Positions 11,781-21,494 of a stretch of 31,750 bases of DNA are shown here, one piece after another. The DNA lies in assembly GCF_000485595.1 (NCBI RefSeq), contig NW_014577088.1:1121805-1153554 (forward strand), read 5' to 3'. Position numbers and translations under genes: made by a program. The number at the start of each line of letters is the position of its first letter. The stretch's first letter is position 1. Source of the DNA: Priapulus caudatus (taxonomy: Eukaryota; Priapulida; Priapulimorpha; Priapulimorphida; Priapulidae). Under the pieces are notes generated by a model, which was given only the letters and a program-made list of their open reading frames with translations, searched no databases and was not told where the DNA came from.

Positions 11781-12025
11781 TCTGCCTGTCTACCTGTCTG
11801 CTGTCTGTCTGTATCTCAATCTGTCTGCCTGTCTGTCTGTCTGTGTGTCTATGTGTCTGTGTGTCTGTGTGTCTGTGTGTCTATGTGTCTGTGTGTCTGT
11901 CTGTCTGTCTGTCTGACCGCCTGTCTGTCTGTCTGACCGCCTGTCTGTCTGTCTCTATGTCTATCTGTCTGTCTGCCTATCTGTCTGTCTGCCTATCTGT
12001 CTATCTGTCGATCTGTCTCTCTCTC
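11781..12025. repeat. (GTCT)n tetranucleotide microsatellite
   Basis: GTCT/GTGT/GCCT/ATCT variants over about 240 bp, then pyrimidine-rich to about 12060. Ser-Val-Cys-Leu repeats in the open frames here derive from the array. Confidence 0.95.
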
Positions 12026-12696
12026 CTTCCCCATATCTCCTCTCTGTTTCTCTCTTTCTGTCACTGTTAAAGATAGTCCTCAACACAGTCCATCTGCCGC
12101 AAGCATACAGGGAGAGTGCATATTACCGCCTCTAGCATTATCAGCTAATACGTTAACGTCGGCTGGACAGAGGACATCACACAAAGCGACTGCGAGCGTC
12201 CGATGCACGTCTGACGCCAGTCGGGCGACGAGACGCTTGAATGAAACGAACATCAGTTGTTTCGGCCGGAGACGCAGACGGTGGGCGGGCGCCAGATTTA
12301 AAAAATTCTATGCACTAATCACCGTCGATCTTTCCACGTAGTTGGCTCGTTCTCTCGTGTCACTTGGCGTCAGCTGGGCCGTGTGCACCGTCGTCGTCTC
12401 CGCGGCTAACCTACATAGTCAAGGATAACCGACGACGACCTGCCCGCCGCCAGTTTAACTGCGGAGAGGGTAATTTTTGAATGAACGTCGTTCGTAAGTC
12501 GCGGCGCGGTACACGTTTCCCGAGTATCACGTCTGGTGCCTCGTCAGATACAGCCCGTGTCTCACTAATCACGTTAGGCGTCGAGGTCACAGCCCCACAA
12601 GCAGTCTCAACCCCTAATCAGGTCCTCCGAGGAGCTGGACCTTACTGACGACGTGCATAGAAGCCGTGAGCGTGCGCGCTGGCGTCGCTTCGCGCC
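12026..12696 (-). other. 3' flank / presumed 3' UTR of the BMP2/4 gene
   Basis: Unique, moderately GC-rich sequence directly downstream of the BMP2/4 stop codon on the minus strand. I searched the minus strand for AATAAA or ATTAAA and found neither, so the end of the transcript cannot be placed. The segment has no competing open frame with protein similarity. Confidence 0.4.
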
Positions 12697-13628
12697 TCAG
12701 CGACATCCGCAGCCCTCGACGACCATGTCCTGGTAGTTTTTCAGCACGACTTTCTCGTGCTCGTCGAGGTATAACATGCTGATGGGGCTGAGGTCTGTCG
12801 GCACGCAGCAGGCGCGCGGCACGGCGGCCGGACTCACGGAGTTCACAAGCGTCTGCACGATGGCGTGGTTGGTGGAGTTCAGGTGGTCGGCGAGCGGGAA
12901 CGGGCAGTCGCCCTTGCAGTAGAACGCCTGGTAGCCGGGCGGCGCGACGATCCAGTCGTCCCAGCCGACGTCGCGAAAGTCTACGTACAGGTTGTGTCGG
13001 CGGCAGTTGTTCTTGTGACTGCCCTTCCGGCGGTTGCGTCGCCGACCGCGCTCCGTCTGCCGCTTCGCGCGTCGCCCGCCGAACGAGCGTCGGCCATCGT
13101 CCGTGAAGGCGACGAGAAACGGCTGGTGTCGCCGCCACGCGGCCGCGTCGTCGCTGGACGCCGAGCGGCGTAACCGCACGTGCTGGCGGTGCGGGTGCGC
13201 CGCGTCGAGCCGACGTCCGTGAGCGCTCGTCACCTCGACCCGCAGGCCGTGGTTGTCGCGCGGCCGGTGCGTCCACTGTCGCACGGCCGGCGACACGTCG
13301 AACGACTCCCAGCCGGTGGCGTTGACGTCGATCAGCCGCGTGTCGACGAGTCTCTCGATGATGTCGTCGTCGTCGGCAGCCCCGCTCGTCGGTGGCGGCG
13401 GCTGCACCGTCTCGTAAACGTTCACGCGCACGCGCGTATCGCCGGCGTGGGCCGGCAGCGCCTGCCGGTAAACGCGTAGCTCGGAGCCAGCTAGATGCTC
13501 GTCGCACGGTATGTTGAGGACGTCAAACGACAGCCTGCCGTCAGGCGATGCCTCGCCGTCTCCTCCCGCTGAAAAAACGTTTGGCATAAATACGCGCTTA
13601 AATAAAAACGAAACAAAATTATATATAT

Positions 13629-13684
<56 letters not shown>

Positions 13685-13810
13685 GTCAGTAGAATAACGG
13701 AGATGGTGGTATAAATTTTTTACTGTGTCATCAGTAAAAAACATTTAGAATATAAAGCAAGATTAAATTTAATTGTATGTGTGTGTGCGTGCGTGAGTGC
13801 GTGCGTACGA

Positions 13811-13859
<49 letters not shown>

Positions 13860-14675
13860 CAGGCGCCCGTGTGTGTGTGTGTGTGTGTGCGTGCAGGCGC
13901 CCGTGTGTGTGTGTATGTGTGTTTGCGTGGTCGCTTGTGGTTAGGGATGAGTGTACGCGTCTGTCTGTGTATGGTAGGGAAGGAGTCAACTCGTATTTAC
14001 ATAGTCCCGTTGCCCAGCATGTATTCATACTGCTAAAAGTAAGGCCTAAGTAAGCCGGTATCGCGAAAGTCGTCAAATATTCAAACACACCATTAGCCGT
14101 GAGCTTCAATTCTACCCCAGCACATATCCCCGTTAACAGTTCTCAATTGAATAAAAGTAGCACGATTAATTAAAATTAAAATAATGGATCTCGCAATTGT
14201 GTGGATCAAAGCAGGCATGCTATAAAACACCAAATTTTTTTTTAAATTTTAAATTTAAAAAAAGTATAAATTAGCGTTTTCCTGCTGCAAACATATTCGC
14301 GGGGAAAACTTTAACGTTTCTCCACCTACCGAAAAAGCTTCGTATCGTGTTCGACGCGTGGGTCGTTCCGTCTCGTGTGTTGTGAAACATGCCGGCTTCC
14401 TCCGGATTGCGCAGATGCTCCTGGTACAACTGCAGTATGTACTCCGGTATGGCGGCCTTCGATCGAGGCCTAGGTCGCCTGCTCAGGCCGAACATTTGCA
14501 GCAAGCGTGTCTCGATGTTGTCGAGATATTCCTGCGTCACTTCCGGCGCGTGCAGCTCGTCGGCAACGAGCGAGCTGATGGCGTCGCGACTAGCTTCCGG
14601 TAGAAGATCGGCGCACAGTTCCAAGACTGCAGACAGTAGTACCAGCAGCCACAGTATCCTCGTGCTGCTGGTCAT
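12697..14675 (-). CDS. bmp2/4: BMP2/4-class TGF-beta ligand precursor (Dpp orthologue type)
   Basis: The coding exons are 14675-14330 and 13568-12697 and join to 405 residues, a normal BMP2/4 length. Residues 1-22 look like a signal peptide (hydrophobic [14 protein letters not shown], cleavage likely after LCA). The prodomain has the BMP2/4 landmark [13 protein letters not shown], the NTIRSF segment at the exon border and an N-glycosylation site (NAT). A furin site RRAKR ends at residue 285, with a second site RLRR at 247-250. The mature part is 120 residues with a basic, heparin-binding type N-terminus and all seven cystine-knot cysteines (304, 333, 337, 369, 370, 402, 404), [17 protein letters not shown] and terminal VEGCGCR. 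The family is secreted, dimerises through the fourth cysteine of the set and signals through type I/II receptor serine kinases to Smad1/5. The start at 14675 is preferred over the in-frame ATG at 14732 because a splice acceptor lies just before it and the signal peptide starts there. Confidence 0.97.
13060..13074 (-). other. main furin cleavage site (S1) codons, RRAKR
   Basis: These codons encode residues 281-285 of the BMP2/4 precursor. R-X-K-R is a preferred furin motif and sits immediately before the mature ligand, whose codons run from 13059 down to 12700. Confidence 0.93.
13165..13176 (-). other. upstream furin-type site (S2) codons, RLRR
   Basis: These codons encode residues 247-250, 35 residues before the main cleavage point, in the context HVRLRR|SAS. 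In vertebrate BMP4 the corresponding position is the S2 site with the weaker motif RISR. Here the R-X-R-R form matches an optimal furin site. Confidence 0.75.
13631..13681. repeat. (TA)n microsatellite in the BMP2/4 intron
   Basis: About 25 TA units, ending about 60 bases upstream (in transcript direction) of the intron 3' splice site. It is self-complementary and likely length-variable. Confidence 0.96.
13776..13926. repeat. (GT)n array with duplicated GC-rich insert, in the BMP2/4 intron
   Basis: GTGC-rich lead-in, about 20 GT units at 13811-13851, a GAGAGAG break, then two copies of a GCAGGCGCCCGTGTGTGTG segment starting near 13858 and 13892 (about 34 bp apart), and a GT/AT tail. Confidence 0.93.
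14235..14264. repeat. AT palindrome in the BMP2/4 intron
   Basis: A T-run with AAATTT is followed after one base by AAATTT with an A-run, giving a near-perfect hairpin of about 13-bp arms. It lies about 65 bases inside the intron from the donor on the minus strand. Confidence 0.75.
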
Positions 14676-14680
14676 GTTTT

Positions 14681-14702
14681 CTGTGCGAAGAAAAAGAAGC
14701 AA
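14681..14702 (-). other. splice acceptor of the first coding exon of BMP2/4
   Basis: On the minus strand a pyrimidine tract TTGCTTCTTTTTCTTCGCAC ends in AG at 14682-14681. The exon would start at 14680, five bases (AAAAC) before the ATG at 14675. This predicts at least one upstream non-coding exon, as is usual for BMP2/4 genes. I cannot locate that exon. Confidence 0.7.
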
Positions 14703-15119
14703 AAACGGATTAGTTCTCGAACGATGAGGCAAGCGAAGCGTGCGAGTTCTGATCGTACGGGCCCACCTACACGTGTATTTTAGAGTTCAGAGCGCACGCA
14801 AACACGACAGCCCAGCGAAGCCGTAGCTTCCTGCAGACACCTGTCTCCCTCCATCTCCCGAACCTGTAGTCGCGTGCGCGTGAGAAAAACGAATCTGACC
14901 GAAAACGCTCGCGCAACAGGTGCTCCCGTGTAAATGCACTAGGCAGAGATAGAATGACACTGAGAAGCTGCATGGGCAAGGTCTTATCATGGCGTGTTGA
15001 GGATGAGAAGTCTATACGCAGATACACGCGGATACTCATCCTGCTAGATGCAAAAACAATATAAGCTTGCATATTTTCTTCAACAGCTGCGGTTAGAGCG
15101 CGTGCGTACTTAGAATATC
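14703..15119. other. 5' flank or first intron of BMP2/4
   Basis: About 400 bp of unique sequence upstream of the acceptor, on the strand opposite to reading. Open frames here have no similarity. Promoter elements cannot be assigned without the upstream exon. Confidence 0.4.
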
Positions 15120-15142
15120 CTATATATATATATATATATATA
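15120..15142. repeat. (AT)n microsatellite
   Basis: About eleven TA units upstream of the BMP2/4 coding exons. Confidence 0.9.
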
Positions 15143-15775
15143 TGAGTCGTAGTATGCATATAATAGAGCGGTCTCATGATATTACACTCGAAAGAACGTC
15201 GACCGTTGTACTGGCGTGTAGTAGCGTACACGTCTTCACGGAAAGGCTGGCCGGAGCTACTGAACAAGGTGACAAAGTAAAAGCGAACGGCATGAGTACG
15301 GAAAATAAAATGCAGTACCTACTCCCATTAATGAACCAGTCAAAACTCCCGTGCGCATGCCGTAATAAGACGATAGCGGAGATATGTTCTGGCGAAGTTC
15401 GGTCGTTGATTTACTGCCTCTAGAGTGCATGCACCGCGCGCGCTCTCCTATGCGGCGCAGTGACGGCTCGCTGCGCTTTTAACTCATTACCTACGCCCAC
15501 CACGTCGGTCGGTTAGCAGGGCTTATTCCGCGTTTCCGCGTACCGGCGTGCAGCGGCACCTGCATATGCACGAGGCGGCAAGCAAAAAGGCAACAGATGC
15601 TGCAACCGTTCAGCCGAGCAAACTTAGGCATCTTCCTGTTGATGCTGTGCAGATGCCAGCAAGGAAGCGGAGGCAGCATCTTCATCCGTGACACTCCGCA
15701 GATGCGCTCAAGCACGGGGACGTTAATCTATCAGTGTGCGCTGTACGCGGAAAGCCACAGACAAGGAATAGGAAC
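15143..15775. other. BMP2/4 upstream region, nothing recognised
   Basis: Unique sequence with a CpG-rich part around 15,420-15,560. It could hold the non-coding first exon or promoter of BMP2/4, but I see no decisive donor site, TATA box or initiator. Confidence 0.35.
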
Positions 15776-16026
15776 GCCACGCACACTCACTCCCACACGC
15801 GCACGCACACGCTCACACCCGCGCGCACACGCACATACGCACACGCGCATCCGCAGTCATACACGCGCGTACACATATGCATACGCGCATGCGCGCGCAC
15901 GCCCGCGCAATAATTCACCCGCACGCACACATGCACACGCACATACGCGCACGCCCGCACGCACACTCCTCTACGTGAATGAACACCCACGGACACGCAC
16001 AGGCACGCACGCACGCATGCACACAA
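15776..16026. repeat. degenerate CA/CG-rich (ACGCAC)-type array
   Basis: About 250 bp of imperfect alternating CA, CG and TA dinucleotides such as CACGCGCAC and CACATACGC. All reading frames give Arg/His/Thr or Cys/Val-rich translations and are not credible genes. Confidence 0.9.
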
Positions 16027-16979
16027 ACCCATCGCGGCGATTCAAACCTATCTATATGCACATGGCCGCACACACTGTTATTGGCTGGCATTGTTGCGGC
16101 AACGACTATATTGTTGGACAACGAACACCTACGTATATATATGCCACGGACGCTTTCGTCACTTTCCAATTCTTGACGCATCACGCCTACATATGAACTT
16201 ATAATGTTAGTGCTTGCCTTACTCTGCTGACAGCTCACAGTATATGCTATGTCAGCTCCGACATGACGGTATCGCGTTCATGCAGTAAGTGGCGCGGCAG
16301 GTTTATGGTTGAACCATCCCACGACATCCTGCTGCGCGGTTTTGGAAAATTAGTTTATATCCCCATAAACTGTCAAATAAATATCTAAGTCGCGCTACTG
16401 TTCATGACAGCGAACATGGATATCGCAGGGCCGGTGGTCAGAAATCGAACACATCATCTACAGACTGAAACCGAATCCGGCGGGGAAACGGGAACCTCTC
16501 TACAGACATATCAACAACGGGGTAAACACTTACCTCTGTACATATACAGCTTCTTCCATCAGTCGGGAAAACAGTTATCCCTCCACGTAAACCAGCGCCA
16601 GCCAATCTTCAGAGAGCAGCGACGGGCGCCACATGCTCATTCAATTTAGATCTTCGTGCGGTTTAATAAGTTCTACTTATGACCATAGTTAGGAGATCTA
16701 CCATGCGACGTCGTCGTCTTAACGTCATTAAAAATCCGAGAAATCGTAAAAGTAATAAAAGCGCTGATGTAAGACAGCTGCTGGATGAAGCCCGATGAAG
16801 CTGAATGAATATGAGCGGCTTCAACTATGTGCGTCTCATAGACGCCTTAGCTTACAGATTCACCCACCGTTATACAGCCATCGTTGGAATGAAGAAGATC
16901 GCGACTGTTGGAGTCTTAGCACCACGCTTCCACTAAGATTTGCGCACAATCAAACACGCGATTATAATTCGTGTTGAAA
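16027..16979. other. intergenic, nothing recognised
   Basis: About 950 bp with short unremarkable frames. The right part may contain further decayed LINE sequence leading into the relic at 16980, but I could not match it. Confidence 0.4.
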
Positions 16980-17386
16980 TTTCATTACAAATAGAGCAGT
17001 TGTAATGGAATCAAAATCAGTGGATGGACCCGTCTAGGATACCCAGGCAGGTTCTCTATAGTGAGCTGTCTGAAGGTAAGCGTCACTGAGATAGACCGCG
17101 GAAACGCTACAAGGACACACTAAAAGATGCCCTCAAATGGGCCCCGTTGCATCCTACGCAGCTCGAACCTACAGCTGCTGACAGAACTAATTGGAGAGCT
17201 GCCTCCAGGAATGCCACGCTGAAATTTGAGGAAAACCGTCGTGAGTTCCTGGCAGCTGCTAGAGAGCGACGCCACAGGGCAGCGTCCCGTCCACCAACCC
17301 AGTCCCTGGACTTTCAGTGGCCAATCTGTGCCCGGGCGTTTGCTTCTGCCTTCGGCCTACGGAGCCACATGAAAGCGCATTGGTAA
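16980..17386 (+). pseudogene. LINE (non-LTR retrotransposon) ORF2 C-terminal relic
   Basis: In one frame from about 17027 the translation reads DPSRIPRQVLYSELSEGKRH, a stop (TGA at 17087), then RPRKRYKDTLKDALKW, AADRTNWRAA, and a C-terminal finger ending GLRSHMKAHW before TAA at 17384. This order is typical of the tail after the reverse transcriptase domain in many animal LINE endonuclease/RT proteins. Weaker matching sequence upstream to about 16980 needs frame changes. The in-frame TGA is the kind expected from CpG decay of an Arg codon. In the final C2H2 finger the spacing C-x2-C-x12-H-x3-H is kept but the first Cys codon reads TGG (Trp). No RT or endonuclease part is visible, so the copy is 5'-truncated or eroded and inactive. 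The clade is not assigned. Confidence 0.85.
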
Positions 17387-19142
17387 AATGCACAACGACT
17401 ACTAGCAGAATAGAATCAAAACATATTCAGCTTGCCATTAAAAATATATTAAAACATATTAAAAGTTCATACTTAATAAATTAAATACATCAATAACTTA
17501 CGAAATACAGCGCGTTTGCGCTTTGCAACAATTGATTGAATTCTTGCATATTGCTATCATATTAGTTTAGATCAATCTACAATAACACCGTCGTGGCATA
17601 GCGACCATTGTTACAGCGTAACAAATTAACAATCTGTTTGGACAGACTTGTATTTTCGAACATGCTCTATGAAACACTAAAGATTCTGTTGAACCGAGAA
17701 GATTTGTTGAACTTTAATTCGTTATTACCATGACAAACAGACTGGCGTCGAGGAAATTGCATTGAAACATACATAATTAAATTTACCTTTGAACCTAACT
17801 ATTTATGCGAATAATTTGCTGTATAAAATTGCTGAATAAATTAAAAGAACGTGAATAAAGTAAAGATAGAATTAACATTTCATCGTCATTTGAAGAGACG
17901 ATGATGCCACATCCATAGAGTTCCCTGTTTTATCATCGTTATATAGAATACCACGAAACTCCGTGACCAGGATCGCGCGTCAATCATCGTAATTTACGGC
18001 GATCAATCAAGAAGGCAGACGTTCCAAGTGTCTCGGGGGGACCGAGATCCTCCCGGTACGACATGCTGGTCCCGGAGCCCCGGTATGAGTCCAAAAAGTC
18101 CCGGTCGTAACATTTTTCAGCCATATTTTATCATTTACATCAGTAAATTACTAAATTTGCCGTGGTTGTTGATGTACTTTGATTCCAGCGAACAATAAAA
18201 GGCCACAAATTTGTTTTTTTTGCATTTTCATTTTGAATTTTCATTTTATTTTACATTTATACTTTATAAAAAATGGTGGTGCGCCGCGACAAACACATGT
18301 CGCAGCCCGCCACAACTTTTTACCTGTTTTTGCGCACCGCGGAAAAACGGCGATGGACCATTATCACAAGTGATCACTTTCTTGGATTTTCCCAACTTGG
18401 GACCTCTGAGAAGGAATTAGTAAACACTACTTTAAGAGTTCAAGCAAACGATCGTTTGGTTTCCAGGGCGATACTTTTAGTGAAAGTGTTACGTTAGCGA
18501 CTCGTAACAGACACAGACGCGGGCGATCTGATTGAGTCAGTCGAGCACGGACCGCTTCTATCGTATCACTGTTTTCGTAACTCATAATTGAAATAAAACG
18601 CTAACTCTCGCGTCGTATTTCAAACATCAACAAACGCGGGGTTCAGCTCGCTCGCCGACAAACGCGCCAGAAAAGCAATATGTTAGTCCGAAATTTTTCC
18701 TACTTAGCTTACAATAACCGAATTATTTAGCCGTTCACTGTGTTTGTTGCATCTGTATGGTTCCTGTTATGCGGGGCGAAAGTGTGGGAAGATGCGGGCG
18801 CATTGCGACTTGAATAGCCGATGAACGCATGTACGTGGTGGATGGAGCAACGAGTACGTGTGTCTTGCATGGCCTACGGATATTTCGTACGCGATACTCG
18901 TTGCGCAACCATATGTGTACGTGGGAGCGATTACTGAACTGTTGCAATCACCACGCGATCTACGGCTAATCCTTTCAGCTGCTTAATTACATTGCCGATA
19001 GCAGCCAACTTTACAAATTAACCGCCAACCAACAAACGCATACATCCGTAGCGGACGGACTACACGCCATCCCTGTCACCATACTACTCCAAACATAGTA
19101 TTTCCCAATCTCTGTCCCAGCCTCCCTTCAGGCTATTTGTTT

Positions 19143-19147
<5 letters not shown>
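17387..19147. other. intergenic, AT-rich then mixed
   Basis: AT-rich sequence to about 17,960, where the 3' UTR of the LINE relic may continue, then a short GC-rich patch (about 18,030-18,110). Plus-strand frames around 18,180-18,500 are open for 60-75 codons in three phases without recognisable similarity. Confidence 0.4.
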
Positions 19148-19197
<50 letters not shown>

Positions 19198-19207
19198 NNN
19201 NNNNNNN

Positions 19208-19278
<71 letters not shown>

Positions 19279-19288
19279 GTTGTCGTCG

Positions 19289-19340
<52 letters not shown>
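19148..19340. repeat. (GT)n microsatellite containing an assembly gap
   Basis: GT units flank ten N bases on both sides and are interrupted once by TTGTTGTCGTCGTC near 19277-19291. The true length of the array is unknown because the gap lies inside it. Confidence 0.97.
19198..19207. other. assembly gap (10 N)
   Basis: Ten undetermined bases inside the GT array. A round run of ten inside a simple repeat suggests a placeholder and not a measured distance. Confidence 0.95.
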
Positions 19341-19342
<2 letters not shown>

Positions 19343-19670
19343 GAGAAAATCGGAAACAAATCGGCCGCAACCACGATCTATTGGTTACCTGCGCGTACTC
19401 GCGCAAAAGCTATGCTCATCCATCGTCAGGTTACCGACTACAATTCACAAAGGAATCAGCCACCGTCGTAGTGGCTCTATGTGCAACGTACAACCGCGCA
19501 GCTGCATCGCTTTCATAGGCATCGATCCGGCGGTCATGCATTCGACAAAACAACAGTAGACATAACATCGGCGACGGCTGGTCACGACCTTTGACCTGGA
19601 AGCGCGATACAATTACAGCTGCAGTAACACACCGCAAAAGCATTCCGCTGCCGAGCTGAGTCGAGTACAG

Positions 19671-19708
19671 CATCCTTATCCTCATCCTCATCCTCATCCT
19701 CATCCTCG
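19671..19708. repeat. (CATCCT)n hexanucleotide repeat
   Basis: About six CATCCT/CTTATC units in tandem. Confidence 0.92.
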
Positions 19709-20284
19709 CGTGTTCACAGTAGCGGTGATCTACTTCGTCTCCTCTCACGGCAATAATTCTAAGGGGAGACGCCAGTGCGTAAATCGCATTCTACACGGGC
19801 CAAGAAAGAAGGTCCGCTATTTGTTATAAGGAGGATCTATGTTATACACTTCTAATGTTATGGAATATGGCTTATGAATATACGGTTATAAATATACTGC
19901 GCGTCTTCCCGAGTTCGTGCTAAAGGCCAAAGGGTTGGTGTATATACACCACATTCGCACCTTCCTGAAGACGATAGAGAAGATGCACGCACGTAAACCA
20001 CTTTTCTACTCCTTCATACGGGTTAACAATGACTCAAGTTTCCCCAAATAGGAATGAAGAGGGTGTGAACTCCCGCCTCTCCCTCCTCTATAGATAGGGA
20101 CGATGGTGTTGGCTAACCATCCATTTGATAGGTGTATGTGTATACTCTAGTCTCTTTCTATACGATATAGATTAGGAGGCTGCGAATTTCCCTAATCTCC
20201 AACTCTAATCTCCTCTATAGAGAATTAAGAGAGTGCTATTTCTTTTCGTCGATCTAATAAACATTGAAGGAATGTGCAGGAATG
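19709..20284. other. intergenic, nothing recognised
   Basis: Contains a perfect 16-bp palindrome TGGTGTATATACACCA at 19936-19951. No coding signal. Confidence 0.45.
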
Positions 20285-20600
20285 ACATGTCTTGTACATG
20301 TCTTTCACTCCCCCATAGCCTCACTGCAGATCATGAAAACTGTATTCGCTCCTTCTTATACTTCCCACAGATCATGAAGAATCTAGCCTATCGCCCTTCA
20401 TATCCCTACTGCATGTCAGAAAAGATTTCTCTGCTTTATACCCTGCATTGTTGCAGATCCTGAATGAAAGATCCCTTCTCTCATAGCCCTGTTGCAGATC
20501 ACGAATTATTTATCCTTTACTGCATATCCATCCATACTGTAGATGATAAAGAGTTTATAAAATATGTCCCATCCTTACTGCAGATAACAAATAATGGTAA
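20285..20600 (+). repeat. degenerate tandem array, period about 42 bp
   Basis: A core of the type ACTGCAGATCATGAA follows a CCCATAGCC-type pyrimidine lead. Cores start near 20327, 20368, 20411, 20454, 20495, 20540 and 20581, so spacings are 41, 43, 43, 41, 45 and 41 bp. Copies differ by substitutions and small indels. Not being a multiple of three with indels, it is unlikely to be coding although open frames cross it. Confidence 0.75.
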
Positions 20601-20875
20601 AAGAACTTTCTTCTACATCGAACACATATTAAGAAGCGAGCTGGCTGACATCGCGCATTGGCAGGTAAAAATCTCACATAAGTTAGTAGCGTCACTGGCC
20701 AGGAGAACGCCACTGTCCTTGGCTCTACATCTCCAGTTCTGCGCTACATTTTTAGCTTCAGCTCACAAAATCATACTCACTTTCACCGTAACTTCCGAAC
20801 CCACCGAAATATATATATATATATATATATTAAATGGTTAGAGTTGGTTTGGAATTTACTGGGAAAGTAAACCCC
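20601..20875. other. intergenic with (AT)n
   Basis: Unique sequence followed by about eleven AT units at 20809-20831. No gene recognised. Confidence 0.45.
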
Positions 20876-21070
20876 ACTCTTCCCTCGCTCTCCGCCCCCA
20901 CCCTCCTCTCTCCTCTCTCTTCTCTCTCCGCTCTCGTCTCTCTCCGTCCTTTTCTCTCGTTTAGCTTTTCTCTCAGTCTCATGTCTCTCTTCGATCGTCT
21001 CTCTCGTCTGTCGTCTCTCTCTATCTCACTCTCTCATCTTTCACTCTCTGCTCTCGTCATCTACTGTCTC
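20876..21070. repeat. CT-rich simple sequence
   Basis: TCTCTC-rich, strongly pyrimidine-biased plus strand with CGT and GCT interruptions, ending at TATATATACATATATATATA. Confidence 0.9.
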
Positions 21071-21166
21071 TTATATATACATATATATATAGTAAGAGAG
21101 TTAGAGGAGAGTAGGTGTGCTTAGACTAACTTCGACGCACTGTGTCATGGGCATCTAGCTCGGTCA

Positions 21167-21400
21167 GTGCATCAAGTCTCTCAATTCGTGTACAAGATCA
21201 CGAGGGCCACGCAGGCGCGCGAGCCGCATGAACACCAACCACTGCGTGATGCCAAGCGGGAGAAACGACACAAGGTCAGCTAATGGCGACCAGCGGGAGG
21301 GCCGTCGCGCGATCACGCACTCGGCCGGCCACCAATTGATGACTACAAATGCGATGAGCTGGCGCAATACGGCGGCTGTGTCCGCCGGGCGACGCGCGCC
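21167..21400 (-). CDS. possible exon of a multi-pass membrane protein (weak)
   Basis: On the minus strand a frame of about 75 codons reads through two hydrophobic segments, VLRQLIAFVVINWWPAECV and LADLVSFLPLGITQWLVF, the second followed by a basic MRLARLRGPRD stretch, and ends at a TGA near 21164. Third positions are GC-rich, as in a used reading frame. Such a hydrophobic pair with a basic loop is what a piece of a 7TM receptor can look like. A possible acceptor AG precedes it near 21398 but its pyrimidine tract is weak, and no good donor is seen before the stop. I do not recognise a family, and it may be chance. Confidence 0.25.
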
Positions 21401-21494
21401 TTTGTTGTGGCCCAGGGCAGCGCGGCGCGCTCCTCTCTCCGCACGCGTGTTCTTTTCAATTCTTTTCGCCAAAACTCGTTTGATTACAGACTGA

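Larger units (their letters stand above)
13569..14329 (-). other. single coding intron of BMP2/4 (phase 1, 761 bp)
   Basis: The donor reads TTCG|GTAGGT with GT at 14329-14328. The acceptor reads TTTTTTCAG|CGGGAGG with AG at 13570-13569. Joining splits one Ala codon (G|CG) and keeps the frame, giving RSFF-A-GGDG. The position, just after the NTIRSF segment near residue 115, is where BMP2/BMP4 genes usually carry their coding intron. The intron contains (TA)n close to the acceptor, two (GT)n arrays and an AT palindrome about 65 nt from the donor. Confidence 0.93.

Noticed and set aside
12614-13507. A 297-codon minus-strand open frame and three plus-strand frames overlapping the second BMP2/4 coding exon
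   Set aside because: They are out-of-frame readings of a GC-rich exon, made of Arg/Ala-rich sequence with no family match. The BMP2/4 frame explains the region completely.
14676-14732. Upstream in-frame ATG at 14732 as the BMP2/4 start
   Set aside because: It lies before a good splice acceptor at 14681-14702, and the extra 19 residues precede a complete signal peptide starting at 14675.
19936-19951. Perfect 16-bp palindrome TGGTGTATATACACCA
   Set aside because: A single AT-centred palindrome of this size is expected by chance in a window this long, and nothing around it suggests a site or terminator.
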